A stretch of 64,000 nucleotides of DNA from Luidia sarsii (lineage: Eukaryota > Echinodermata > Asteroidea > Paxillosida > Luidiidae): contig OX465116.1 of NCBI GenBank assembly GCA_949987565.1, positions 434,001 through 498,000 on the forward strand, given 5' to 3'. The translations under genes were made by a program, and so were the position numbers. Shown here piece after piece: positions 27,875 through 36,441 of this stretch (position 1 is the stretch's first letter; each line of letters starts with the position of its first letter). Under the pieces are notes generated by a model. The model saw only the letters and a program-made list of their open reading frames with translations. It had not been told where the DNA came from and did no database searches.

Positions 27875-27999
27875 TTGCGTGTTCATATCGTATTACATTT
27901 TAGGTTTTCATCCTTGAAAATTGGCTTGAAAGTAGCCCTAGGATTCCTCGAATGGCCTGAGTCAAAACATCTGAATTCGGAGTCAATTTCTATTCAAAC
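27875..27999 (+). repeat. Truncated last satellite monomer
   Basis: An A-type monomer stops after 125 bases at TCTATTCAAAC and runs directly into CAACCAACCAACC. It is the right boundary of the array. Short CAAC repeats at the junction may reflect the event that fixed the edge. Confidence 0.9.
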
Positions 28000-28979
28000 C
28001 AACCAACCAACCTGGCTTCGCGCATGCGCACTTATAGCTTAGCCACGGTGGTTAGTGGCATACGTCGTAACGCTTATATGCCTCGAACATCTGAACCGTG
28101 AAAATGTCATTTCGAAACTAAAAAGTCACTGTGATTTCACGGTTCATTTTACAGTGAATTCACTGTGAAAAAAACGCCTCTCTGTCCTGGTAAGGACATC
28201 ATCATGTCACTAAAGTGACCGTGAGAAAACATTGAATATCTAGTATCGCAAGCTACAGCCTTGAAGGATGACTAATTCAATTACAAGTAGGGCCCCCAGC
28301 CCCCATAGAGGTACTGTATGGTGTCCTTGTAACTGTCGCTCCAAGATACTTCGAAACAGCCTCTAGCCATTTACCACCAGGAACGTGACCTTGGAGATCA
28401 CTGGTGAAAATTCCATGAAAAGGTTGTGAAAAGTACTGGCTAACTGTGTTCCGCTAAATGACATTTTCACCCCGTTTTCACGGCTTAGAAGTTCATAGCG
28501 TTTTGGGGATGTGGTTTTTTTTCTGGTGCAATTATTAAAAAAATCTAATCATGTAAGGGCACAGAAATTGAAAATAATCTGAGAGGTAAAGGTCAAAACT
28601 ACAAATTTCAGAACTGAGAAACTGTTGGGTGTGGGATAATTGGCTTTAAAAGAGTGTGTTTTTGCACCCCTATGGTCTTTTCTTGAGGATTGAAGAATTA
28701 TTTACACTTGCAAGTTAAACATGGCCTGTCAGCAAGTGAACCGACACTACTGACTTACACAGTCTAGACAGACAAGATTTCCTTTGGAAGTTAATTTCCG
28801 CATGAATACGTCATTAATCGGCCGGGAAATGACACTTACGGACAAGCATTAGACAATCTTGCATTGCAAGGCAAAGGGACTGAACCCACAGGTTTGTGTT
28901 TGTGCAATGAACGGTCTAGGATGACTGGACAGAAAGAAATGCTGTGCAAGATATCTCATCCAGAATTATTTATATAAGT
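28000..28979. other. No gene seen beside the satellite edge
   Basis: Starts with (CAAC)n, then AT-moderate DNA. The only structure I see is a short TTCAC/GTGAA-rich inverted motif near 28130-28170. No convincing exon, RNA gene or transposon end. Confidence 0.5.
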
Positions 28980-29640
28980 TCAAGGCGCTAATTGACATGG
29001 AAATGACCCCTTGGTTCTTTTAACGAAAGGTAACAACAAGTCAAGTTTGTATTTAGACATCATTTTACGTGGCCTTAATGTGTAGGTAATTGCGAACGTA
29101 TTAGCAGACATTGATCGGATCAGAGTGACCGGAAAGAAGGTTACGCTTTGAAAATTGGTATTTATGTCATTTAATGTTAAGATTATTGGCAGCGGAGAAA
29201 AATCTCTTGGGTTCCTATCAGGAATGGTGGTAAAACTGCTGAGTTTCTGGAACACGCCTTGTTATACATTTCAAGGGAATTTAGGGGAGTTCATGGTTGC
29301 GAAGGGAATGCGAGTGCCAACAAGTGGGACATAGGCCCAGTGGTGTACTAGTGGCTGCGCTTATTAGAATGTATAGAGGGCGCCAGAGCACCTTCGCGGT
29401 CTTCTACGACAAGTAGTGAAAGTTCTCACTGAGAATATCTCTTTTCATACCTTTCAAGACAAATAGTGTTGGTTTATGCTTGCCGGGGCTGTAAAGACTA
29501 CGGCGCTGAACATTGGCCTGGAAATAGTCCTTCATTGGGTTCCTTTGACGGCAAGCGGTTAAACGTTTGATCTCGGAGAACATTTCAATCCGTGCCTTTT
29601 GAAGAAGGGAGCACAACAAGCTCCGGAGCGTATAGCGTGT
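28980..29640 (+). repeat. Diverged relatives of the satellite half unit
   Basis: Four blocks resemble the satellite motif GGTTCCTCTAACGACAAGTG: near 29012, 29210, 29399 and 29537. The 29150 block also matches the preceding satellite stretch (TTTGAAAATT, then ATTT..CATTTAATG) and the following ACTGAGTTT.GGAACA. The 29537 block continues into CTCGGAGAACATTTC and then GAAGGGAGC. Similarity is patchy, as expected for very old copies. The region has no stable open frame. Confidence 0.6.
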
Positions 29641-30142
29641 GTATGTGGACGGGTATTATAATGAACTGCTGATACAGGTTGCAAGAAACGGGCACGAGTG
29701 CATGAAGTCATGGGTTACGAGTGCTCGTAGATTGGCAGAGTGAATAGTGACGGAACAGAAACAAGATTTCACCCTCTCCTGACAAGGTGATTTGTAAAGG
29801 TTTCTATATAGCAGTTAGGTCGACAGCCAGACAGATGATATAATTTTTAAGGTTCCAGCATGGAAAGAGTTTCATCCATTCCTTACGTGTGTAACTACAG
29901 CCTAGAATACTTTCTAGAAAAAGCCACGAGAGTTTGGCAATATTTTAGTTTAGTCCCTCATCATAAAAGTAGGGAACAAAACCTTAACCCAAAATACACC
30001 ACCAGTTCATATCAATAGCCTGGCACAACCACTTGCGCAAACAAAAATTTAAAAATTCTCCAAAATCATGATTTTGTGGCGCGTATGTGTCGCGCGTATG
30101 TTTTTTTTTGTATTATTAATCACTATTTTGATTGATTAATAT
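29641..30142. other. No gene seen
   Basis: Single-copy-looking DNA. Holds GCGCGTATGTGTCGCGCGTATG followed by a T run near 30078-30110 but no supported coding or RNA feature. Confidence 0.45.
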
Positions 30143-30261
30143 GTTTAAGTTAGATTCGTCGTGTTGAGTGTGTCGCGTGTTACTGCACGTAAAGTTCGTG
30201 CAGTAACATGAGACACACTCAACATCGATTATTCTATTTACAAACATGACCAATCTAACTT
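30143..30261. repeat. Long two-tier hairpin
   Basis: Inner arms GTTACTGCACG (30179-30189) and CGTGCAGTAAC (30197-30207) flank a 7-nt loop. After a 4x4 internal loop the outer arms GTTGAGTGTGTC (30163-30174) and GACACACTCAAC (30212-30223) pair perfectly. A third, looser tier pairs AAGTTAGATT (30146-30155) with AATCTAACTT (30252-30261). The length fits a miRNA-like precursor or a small fold-back MITE; which one cannot be decided from one copy. Confidence 0.7.
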
Positions 30262-32302
30262 TAAAAAATGAGTCCTTAGTAATAATCTACCTTAAGAAGT
30301 GGTCCCTCATCTCGCCTCTTCCGCAGGGTTCCATCTGGCGGTGTATTTCTCTTGTTCGATGCCTATTAGGCTTAGACTCAGCTCAGTGGACACGCACGGA
30401 AGATCTGACCACGCCCCGAGTAGTATGGTGACGCACGGTCTCGTTCTGCAATCCTATCGGAGAAAACGGAAGCCAGACGAGGTCAAAACACAAGGGAACA
30501 TTCTCTCTTTGGGCAATTCAAACCCGACCCTCGTACTAAGACTAAGAATCCAACTGAGTTTGGCGGGCGTGTTGGAATCCAACGTACAATACAAGGAATA
30601 TCGATGTGCGTCACTTGCTACATAACCGCACACGGGCTATAATGGAAACACTGTGCAGTGTTGAATGTCTTAGGAATCTGGAGTATGAGCACAGTGCGCC
30701 CGACCGCAACATGAAGTAAAAGTATTATGGCGTGGAAGGCCTGACACTATTCATGCTTTTCAGGTAAAGTGTGGTGGTCTGTGGTTAAGATATACTGGTT
30801 TGCCTATCTTACTTAAAAGTGTCTAAAACGGTGAATGTAGACCCTAACATACACGGAGAGATGTCAAATATATAACTTCAGAGCCCTGCCTCGATTAAGC
30901 TGCGCTAATTCATAATAGGGTTTATTTCAATATTTTGATATTGAAATAAAAATATTAAAAGGAAGGAAAAAAATGTCCAGTGACGACTGAGTACATGATA
31001 ATTAGGCCTACGACTTTTTTTAATAATTTTTCCCAAGGGAAAGAAATCATGAAATGTTCACTTTTGGGGTTTAAAAACAAAACAAAACCAGACGGCCTCC
31101 AGAAAGAAAGTTGGTGGGGACGCTAATCATCTTTCTTTTTTACTAATGACCTAATCGGATATGCAAGGAATGAGACTATGGCCGTTTACGAAACAAAGGC
31201 TTAAGCCTCGGTCATATTTCTCTTTATAATGCCACAGGCATCTAAAAACAAGGGTTTGGCCCCAGTTTCTGGGTGAATACTCTGTACCTGGATTTTTTTG
31301 ACGGAGACGAAGCCTGAGCCCTAGCATGATCCATGGATTTGTAAAGGGTCTATGACTATTTTTATATATGACTGAGTGTAAACTGCAGGCCTAATTATGC
31401 CAATTGAAAAATATGATAATACTATAGGCCTAGGCCTTCATTTCTCAAAGACACCATTTTGCCTGTCCAGACAGCATCCAAGTGTCAGTCCCTCTCTTTT
31501 GCCAGATTTACATTGAGCTCATTTAGGTCAGTTTGCAATCATTTTAAATATCTATAAGTCGAAGTATCGTTTGAAAAGAAAAGGAAAATCCGTTAGCTTA
31601 TTTTCTCAAGTGTCAAACTGCTGCTATTAATTGGTTTCCATTTTTATTTTGAGGCAGATGGAGACTAATAATATCATAGACCAACCACAGGTAACCATAG
31701 AAACCAGTTCAGAATAGGCCTGTGGTGTGAAGTTATGTGAAAGCTTGTACATATACGCACTACATTACTGCATTGCACATTATACGTGTCCATACTATAC
31801 GGGCCTATATACTATTCTATCATGCATTCCGAAAATTTCAATTTTCAAACAAACAAGGAGGCCTCTTTTCTATTAATGTCCTTTTATATTAATGTTTACG
31901 GAACGCCGGGTACTTGGAGAACCATTTTCACATCCAATTTACTAGAAACCCTGCATGACTAGGGGGCCTAAGGTTTAGATAATTTGCTTCATGAACTAAA
32001 AAACGAAACGAAACTTGCAAACGAAAACTTAGCTGCGACCCATTTCGTTCATTGATTTCAGCCTCAAAATAACGCTTTTTTGTCTAAACAGGATGACCAG
32101 AATACCCCTAAATCCTCTCTTGAATAAAACCTTACCTTGACCCTCGCCGCAATTGTCAATTTTCCTGAGTTCTTGACGTTATTTCAGTGCTATTATTTCA
32201 GCCTACATTTGGCACATAAAGGCGGTTGTTTACGTCGTATCGTCTGCACGCATGTGCTCGCACGCTCGTGCATACTGCACAAAAGCCTTTGTCACGTTCA
32301 AA
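30262..32302. other. No supported gene; one short perfect hairpin
   Basis: About 2 kb of ordinary-looking DNA. At 30921-30950 TTTATTTCAATAT and ATATTGAAATAAA form a perfect 13-bp stem with a TTTG loop. AGGCCTAGGCC occurs near 31425. Several short open frames are not supported by domains or splice context. Confidence 0.45.
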
Positions 32303-32393
32303 ATGGCTGCCGCCATGAGATCAGAACCCTTACGCGATTGGTCCAAAGTTCTGTTTTCCTGGCTGAACAACCAGAAGAGAAATTTCACATTTT
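32303..32393 (+). CDS. Possible first coding exon (low confidence)
   Basis: The context CAAAATGGCTGCCGCCATGAG has two in-frame ATG codons (32303 and 32315) and resembles a YY1 site laid over a start codon, a layout known from housekeeping promoters. The frame reads MAAAMRSEPLRDWSKVLFSW and continues LNNQKRNFTF up to a good donor, TTTT/GTAAGAG, at 32394. The encoded stretch is Trp- and Leu-containing and looks protein-like. I do not recognise the family. No matching downstream exon (needing two bases to complete the split codon) could be identified before the duplicated block begins 68 bp downstream, so it may splice past the window or be chance. Confidence 0.3.
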
Positions 32394-32460
32394 GTAAGAG
32401 TAGAAAGTTGCGTACAATTATTCTTTACATAAATTATATTTCTAAATAGGAAATGATAGG

Positions 32461-33241
32461 AGCTAGCTTCACAACCGCAGTGTTTCGCAATATTTTCGAA
32501 CGAACTTTTCGATCCAAACAGGATCGGGCGCGAAACCCTCGGCATGATTGAGTCTGGTTTTTGTTCCTCCATGTAATATTTTATTGCAATGCTGGGTCGG
32601 GTGCAGACATTGAAGTTAGCTTTAAAAAAACGTCGATCTCACGCAAGACACACTGATACAGCGTAACGAGGCCGATCGTGTACCAATGCTTGCGGGGTTG
32701 CAAGGGACGATCTTCATCGTCAATTATTTTGTTGCCTTGATGACATTGGTGATCGTTCGTTTGCTCCTCATGGAAATATCAACGCATACATCTCTGTGAT
32801 GCGCCAGGTGAATATGCCCAATTTACTTTTCCAACAGCATGACCGCAACACAAAAGTATACGAGCACAGACGTGCAGTAAGAAAAAAACACGTTTTTATT
32901 CAATTCGGTCTCATCAGCCGGTTTTTCGGTTTTGCAGAACGCTGTGGCTGTTGTTACGGCAGTCGTCCGTGTGGTTCCCTGACTTCACAGTATTTGTCAG
33001 GATGTTTAGCTCTTGGAACCAGACTATCAGCTAATAGTAATAGACTGGTTCAACCAGCCTGCAATGCTTACGAAATACAATCAAGTCAGGGAACCACACG
33101 GACGACTGCCGTAACAACAGCCACTGCGTTTCTTCAGTTCGGTCTCAGCCGGTTTTTCGGTTTTTCAGAAAGGCTTCGGTTCGGTTTTGGGTTTTTTTAA
33201 ACCGCGATTTTTCGGTATAAGCGAAAACCGGCACAACCTTA
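32461..33241. mobile_element. hAT-like element, right part only
   Basis: Matches the right two thirds of the element at 57147-58303. It ends in CGAAAACCGGCACAACCTTA at 33241, followed by GCGACACC, the octamer that flanks the complete copy on both sides. Runs of CGGTTTTTCGGTTTT near the end are typical of this non-autonomous type. The left end is missing because the segmental duplication starts inside it. Confidence 0.7.
32944..33124. mobile_element. MITE with 42-bp terminal inverted repeats
   Basis: Left arm 32944-32985 and right arm 33083-33124 are perfect or near-perfect inverted repeats beginning GTGGCTGTTGTTACGG and ending at CCCTGACTT. The 97-bp centre contains a second small palindrome around AGACTATCAGCTAATAG. 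A second copy lies at 57991-58164 inside the same hAT-like host element. Family not assigned; target duplication not resolved. Confidence 0.8.
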
Positions 33242-33990
33242 GCGACACCCTAACCACCGATTTGTATTCTAAAGTTTCTAAACCCACAGATACACATCGA
33301 TATCTCCATGCCTCAAGCTGCCATCCCACACACTGTAAGACTGGAATAGCCTACAGTCAAGCTCTTCTGACTCTACGCATAGGACCAATGGAATGATCAC
33401 TTGTACAACTACTAATGTTATAAATCTCATTTCTTGCAGGGTTTGCAACATTCAATATGTTGGTGAAACTAGAAACAGCCTTAAGAAAGGACTCTATAGT
33501 CACAGATCTACCATCAACACCAAGCGAGTAGATACACCTGTGGGTCATCACTTCAATCTCCCTAATCATTCCATTCTTGACATGTCTGTACAGGGCATAG
33601 AGTCTCTTGGCCATCGGAAAGATGCTGTCTGCCTCAGCAGGGAGAAACTGTGGATTAAGCGTTTCCACACTATACAACCACACGGCCTTAATATTCAGGA
33701 AGGGAATGACTAATCCTCACTTCATTAACACCTCTTTTCTTCATCTTCCCTGTAGCTTTTCCCTTTGATCTCCCACCTCCTTCCCGTCCTTTTGATCCTC
33801 CCCACCCTTTTGTTTGTTTTCCCTGATCTCCCCTCCCTCAGTGTACATCTGCATCCCATTCCCTTCCCTTTTGTCCTTCCTCTGTCATGTGTGTCAGGAC
33901 TTTCCTTCTGCTGACTGTCTGTGTTTGTCCTTGTCACTTTGCCTTTGAGAAAGGTCCTGCTAGGATCTAAATGTCAGGCCCTGTAATTTT
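33242..33990 (+). pseudogene. Penelope-like element fragment with GIY-YIG domain (copy 1)
   Basis: Penelope-like retroelements encode a reverse transcriptase followed by a GIY-YIG nuclease. Here the frame at 33393-33713 reads NLISCRVCNIQYVGETRNSL and onward, the GIY-YIG signature region, ending in WIKRFHTIQPHGLNI. Upstream, the reverse-transcriptase tail (DTLTTDLYSK-like) is joined to it by a deletion at CTCTT/CTGACTC near 33363, removing the linker seen in the copy at 58304. A pyrimidine-rich tail (33714-33940) and a hammerhead-like motif follow. Non-functional: truncated and deleted. Confidence 0.85.
33941..33979 (+). ncRNA. Hammerhead-like motif, decayed
   Basis: GCCT, TTGAGAAA, stem GGTCCT-GCT-AGGATC, then TAAATGTC and AGGC. 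The GAAAC box is mutated to TAAAT, so activity is unlikely. Marks the 3' end of the Penelope-like fragment. Confidence 0.45.
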
Positions 33991-33999
33991 TGAGATATT

Positions 34000-34560
34000 T
34001 CCTTCCCAATGGATATATATATAAGACTTAAGGCTTTGCATGGTGTGTGAATCAATATACATTGTAGGAAGGTTTGCGGTGACACCATGTATAAGGTCTC
34101 TTAAAGAAGAGGTTTGGTTCAGAAAAGAACCTGAGTGGTATCTCGACATTCCGACCAGTATGCTCTGGCCGTCATCAGGAGAATGTCTTGGACTCGGTGG
34201 TGGATCTGCTTATATGCCGGTGATTGCTGAGGCGGGAAGGCGGGAAAGATAATCCTCTGGGGAGAATAATCCTAAGGGGCCTTGGTGGGGGGAGGGGGGT
34301 GGACGTGTGGGTGCTCACTGCTCACTTCCCAATGGACTTGTCCCTAGCCACTCATGGACCTGCCTGTACGGTGCCATCCATGGCACGCCCAGAGAGAGGG
34401 AGAGCTACCCCCCCCCTTGCCTGCGAGCTGCGTGACGTCACACAATTAAACCACATCATGAACTATTGCCAAACATCTCTGACATTGTATTTTCATAGGT
34501 AAACCTCGCTGACAATAACGTCTTCACTGTAAACAACACATTTTGTAACATTTGTTGACT
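34000..34560. repeat. Duplicated non-coding stretch with CRE palindrome
   Basis: Contains a G-rich run (GGTGGGGGGAGGGGGGTGG near 34283), a C8-10 run, and TGACGTCA at 34433-34440. Also present near 59480-60010. Its transposon class is unclear; it separates two Penelope fragments of opposite orientation. Confidence 0.4.
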
Positions 34561-34599
34561 ACAGTAATAAGCAAAAATGTTGCAAACTGCAAACTGACT

Positions 34600-35080
34600 A
34601 AAATGACCAAAAAGTTAATATCAAACATTAGCAGGGCCTGACATTTCGATCCTAGCAGGACCTTTCTCAGAAGCAGAATGACAGGGACAAAACAAATAGG
34701 AATGGGAAAGTAACGGAGACATGGATGACAAACAGAGGACAAAGGGGATAGCTGGTAGGGTGAGATCAAAGGGAAGGGCAGGGGTTTGGGTAGGGATTAG
34801 ATATTGGAAGGGGGAAACATCAAAGGGAAAAGGTGAAAGAGAGAAGTGGGGGAGAGAACACAAAGGAGGGGTTATTGGTAACATGCAAGGTGTTCATCAT
34901 TCCCCTCCTGGATGTTGAGGCCATGTGCTTGAATTGTCCAAAGACACTTCATCCACATTTTCTCTTGGCTTAAACAGACATCATTACTAAGATGACCAAG
35001 TGATTCTATGCCCAGAACACTCATATCTGATATGGAAGGATAGGGGAGATTGAAGTGACACCCTACTGGTGTATCCAATA
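34600..35080 (-). pseudogene. Penelope-like 3' fragment, reverse orientation (copy 1)
   Basis: Read on the minus strand, 34872-35078 gives a GIY-YIG C-terminal piece (DTPVGCHFNLPYPSISDMSV, later EKMWMKCLWTIQAHGLNI) parallel to the plus-strand fragment nearby. It is followed by the purine-rich complement of a pyrimidine tail and then a hammerhead-like motif at 34674-34636. A second inverted Penelope insertion, older or from another subfamily. Confidence 0.8.
34636..34674 (-). ncRNA. Hammerhead-like motif, C3 variant
   Basis: On the minus strand: GCTT, CTGAGAAA, stem GGTCCT-GCT-AGGATC, GAAATGTC, AGGC. The CTGA box is canonical at position 3 here, but position 8 is A instead of G. ACGT has become ATGT, a CpG-decay change. 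Confidence 0.5.
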
Positions 35081-35175
35081 ATTCAGTTCTGGTGGTATTT
35101 TTTGTTGATATTCAAAAATGTTGGAAACTGCTTACTGACTCAAATTACCAAAATGCAAATCTCAAAATTTAGTGG

Positions 35176-35214
35176 GCCAGACGTTTTGATTCTAGTAGGA
35201 CCTTTCTCAAAGGC
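35176..35214 (-). ncRNA. Hammerhead-like motif, decayed
   Basis: Minus strand reads GCCT, TTGAGAAA, GGTCCT-ACT-AGAATC, AAAACGTC, TGGC. G12 is lost (CGAAAC to CAAAAC, a CpG transition) and stem II has a mismatch. Confidence 0.4.
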
Positions 35215-35366
35215 AGAGTGATCTTTCCCCTCCTCTATGTAATCCCTACTTGATCCTTGCCCTGCCCTTTGATCTCACCCTACTAGCTTCACTCTTTGTC
35301 CTTTGTTTCTCATCCTTGTCCTATTCACTCTCTTCCCGCTTCCTTCGTGTACATGTATCTGTTTCT

Positions 35367-35405
35367 GCCTTTGAGAAAGGTCCTGCTAGGATCGAAACGT
35401 CAGGC
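35367..35405 (+). ncRNA. Best-preserved hammerhead-like motif
   Basis: Order: GCCT (stem I 5'), TTGAGAAA (core), GGTCCT-GCT-AGGATC (six-pair stem II including one G-U), GAAAC-GTC (core, palindromic ACGT stem III), AGGC (stem I 3', complementary to GCCT). This is the topology of a minimal hammerhead. Relative to CTGANGA the core has T for C at position 3 and A for G at position 8, two positions that pair in the known structure. Cleavage would be expected after GTC. Activity is not shown by sequence alone. Confidence 0.55.
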
Positions 35406-35530
35406 CCACTAAATTTTGATATTCCTTTGTTTAAATAAAATACACCTGAGATTAGACACTGGGCACATGAGGGTGTCTAGTAACCCAACTTAACGTATTT
35501 GAATGATATTCTTTTCCACATATCCTGCAG

Positions 35531-35815
35531 GTGTTTGATGGTGCAACAGGCATGTACCAGACTACATTTGGGTCACGAGGCAGTGGACCCAACCAGCTGG
35601 ACGGGCCAGTAGCCATTGCCATCGATTCCATGGGCTTTGTGGCCGTGACAGAGGAAGGCAACCAGCGTGTCCAACTGTTCACTCCTCGCTGGGAATCCTT
35701 CCACATGCTACACAACCAAGAAGATCCTTTTAAATATCCTCGTGGCGTAATCTTCAACCAGCGCAAGGAGTTAGTCGTCTGTGACTCTGACAATCACAGG
35801 ATCCAATTATTCTGA
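35531..35815 (+). pseudogene. Orphan last exon of the RING-NHL gene (94 codons)
   Basis: Follows a good acceptor (TATCCTGCAG/GTGTTTGATGG) and stays open to TGA at 35813. It encodes the last two NHL propeller blades (VFDGATGMYQTTFGSRGSGP, later DSDNHRIQLF). Against the intact gene's last exon at 60949-61233 it differs at seven residues, including GNQR for GNHR in a blade motif. Phase 0 start fits splicing onto an exon ending like 55160, but no upstream exons exist between here and the satellite. It arose by segmental duplication. Whether it is still spliced into something is unknown. Confidence 0.8.
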
Positions 35816-36441
35816 ATGCATACCTTTCACTTGTTCCTTTTCATTTGAGTCAGTCAGCAATTTTCTGTCATTTCTGTAAGGATTCATGACTTAAATGAGG
35901 TATAACTGTAAATTGTAGGATTATTTTATTGTTCTGATATGATTGCATCACTCAATATTTTGTTGACACTGAAATTTGTATATTTTGGGTATAATTATAT
36001 TATTTTATATTTTGGATTACTTCAGACTGTGAACAGTGTTCTGCATTTCTTAAGGGATATATGTAACCGATGCATAACTGTTAATGAACTTTGATAATCA
36101 GCATACATGAGACTAAATTCTTGCAGACAAATGTAGGTAACCAGGACTGAAGCTTGAAAGAAAACTATAACCGTTGAATGAGGCATGTATCCATAGCAAC
36201 CAATACAGCAAGCAACTCACTCCATACATGCTGTGTTCTGCTTATATAGGCCTATGTGCAGTCAATTTGCACTGTCTGTACAGTGTGTCCTTTCCCATGC
36301 CGTTACCCGTCATGGTCAAAGATCAAACTTGATCTCTTCAATGATAAGACCTTTAGGTGACTTTGGGGATGTTCATGAGTGGTTTCGGAGTGATTTGGGG
36401 GTTGTACATTCTGTAGGCCAAATTCAAGTGACACTGATGAT
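35816..36441 (+). other. Duplicated 3' flank of the NHL exon
   Basis: AT-rich flank shared with 61234-61833. No AATAAA is evident in the shared part. One consists of TTGTATATTTTGGGTATA-type sequence followed by a conserved CACTGTCTGTACAGTGTG palindrome near 36265. Confidence 0.5.

Larger units (their letters stand above)
1..27999 (+). repeat. Satellite array, ~60 monomers of 463/464 bp
   Basis: Head-to-tail monomers begin with TTGCGTGTTCATATCG at 64, 528, 991, 1455, 1918 and so on to 27875, with spacing of only 463 or 464 bp. The one-base difference comes from the stretch TTTTCCCCGAAAGG (463) versus TTTTCCACCGAAAGG or TTTTCCACGGAAAGG (464). No foreign sequence interrupts the array. Most monomers have one EcoRI site (GAATTC) and one SalI site (GTCGAC). 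The left edge lies outside the window; the right edge is sharp, at an ATTCAAAC/CAACC junction. I see no match to the mammalian CENP-B box. The array could be centromeric, pericentromeric or another heterochromatic block; the sequence alone does not say which. Confidence 0.97.
35100..35430. pseudogene. Head-to-head Penelope ends (copy 1)
   Basis: A minus-strand 3' end (tail AAAATGTTGGAAACTGC, then a motif at 35176-35214) abuts a plus-strand pyrimidine-rich 3' tail (35221-35360) and motif at 35367-35405. The two hammerhead-like motifs therefore face each other. Both are also in the second segmental copy, so the arrangement predates the duplication. Confidence 0.7.
32461..36441 (+). repeat. Segmental duplication, copy 1
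   Basis: This stretch aligns nearly throughout with 57574-61833. It starts at AGCTAGCTTCACAACCGCAG inside a hAT-like element and ends near ATTCAAGTGACACTGATGAT. Shared contents, in order: right part of the hAT-like element, a MITE with long inverted ends, Penelope-like fragments in both orientations, a last NHL exon and its 3' flank. Copy 1 lacks about 0.44 kb of Penelope sequence present in copy 2. The left breakpoint lies inside a transposon. Confidence 0.9.

Noticed and set aside
1..27999. Tandem array of ~60 small protein genes
   Set aside because: The 72-codon frame starts at TTG, lacks any known domain, and variation among monomers is mostly residue-changing. Open frames in homogenised satellites need no selection.
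1..27999. CRISPR array or tandem rRNA/5S/histone cluster
   Set aside because: Repeats are 463 bp and contiguous without spacers. I see no rRNA, 5S internal promoter or histone fold sequence.
30299..30625. 108-codon frame as a gene
   Set aside because: No recognisable domain, no splice or promoter support, composition not protein-like.
34433..34440. CRE site TGACGTCA as a regulatory element
   Set aside because: It is within a transposon-derived block, duplicated at 59915, and another lies at 48949; an 8-mer alone is weak evidence.
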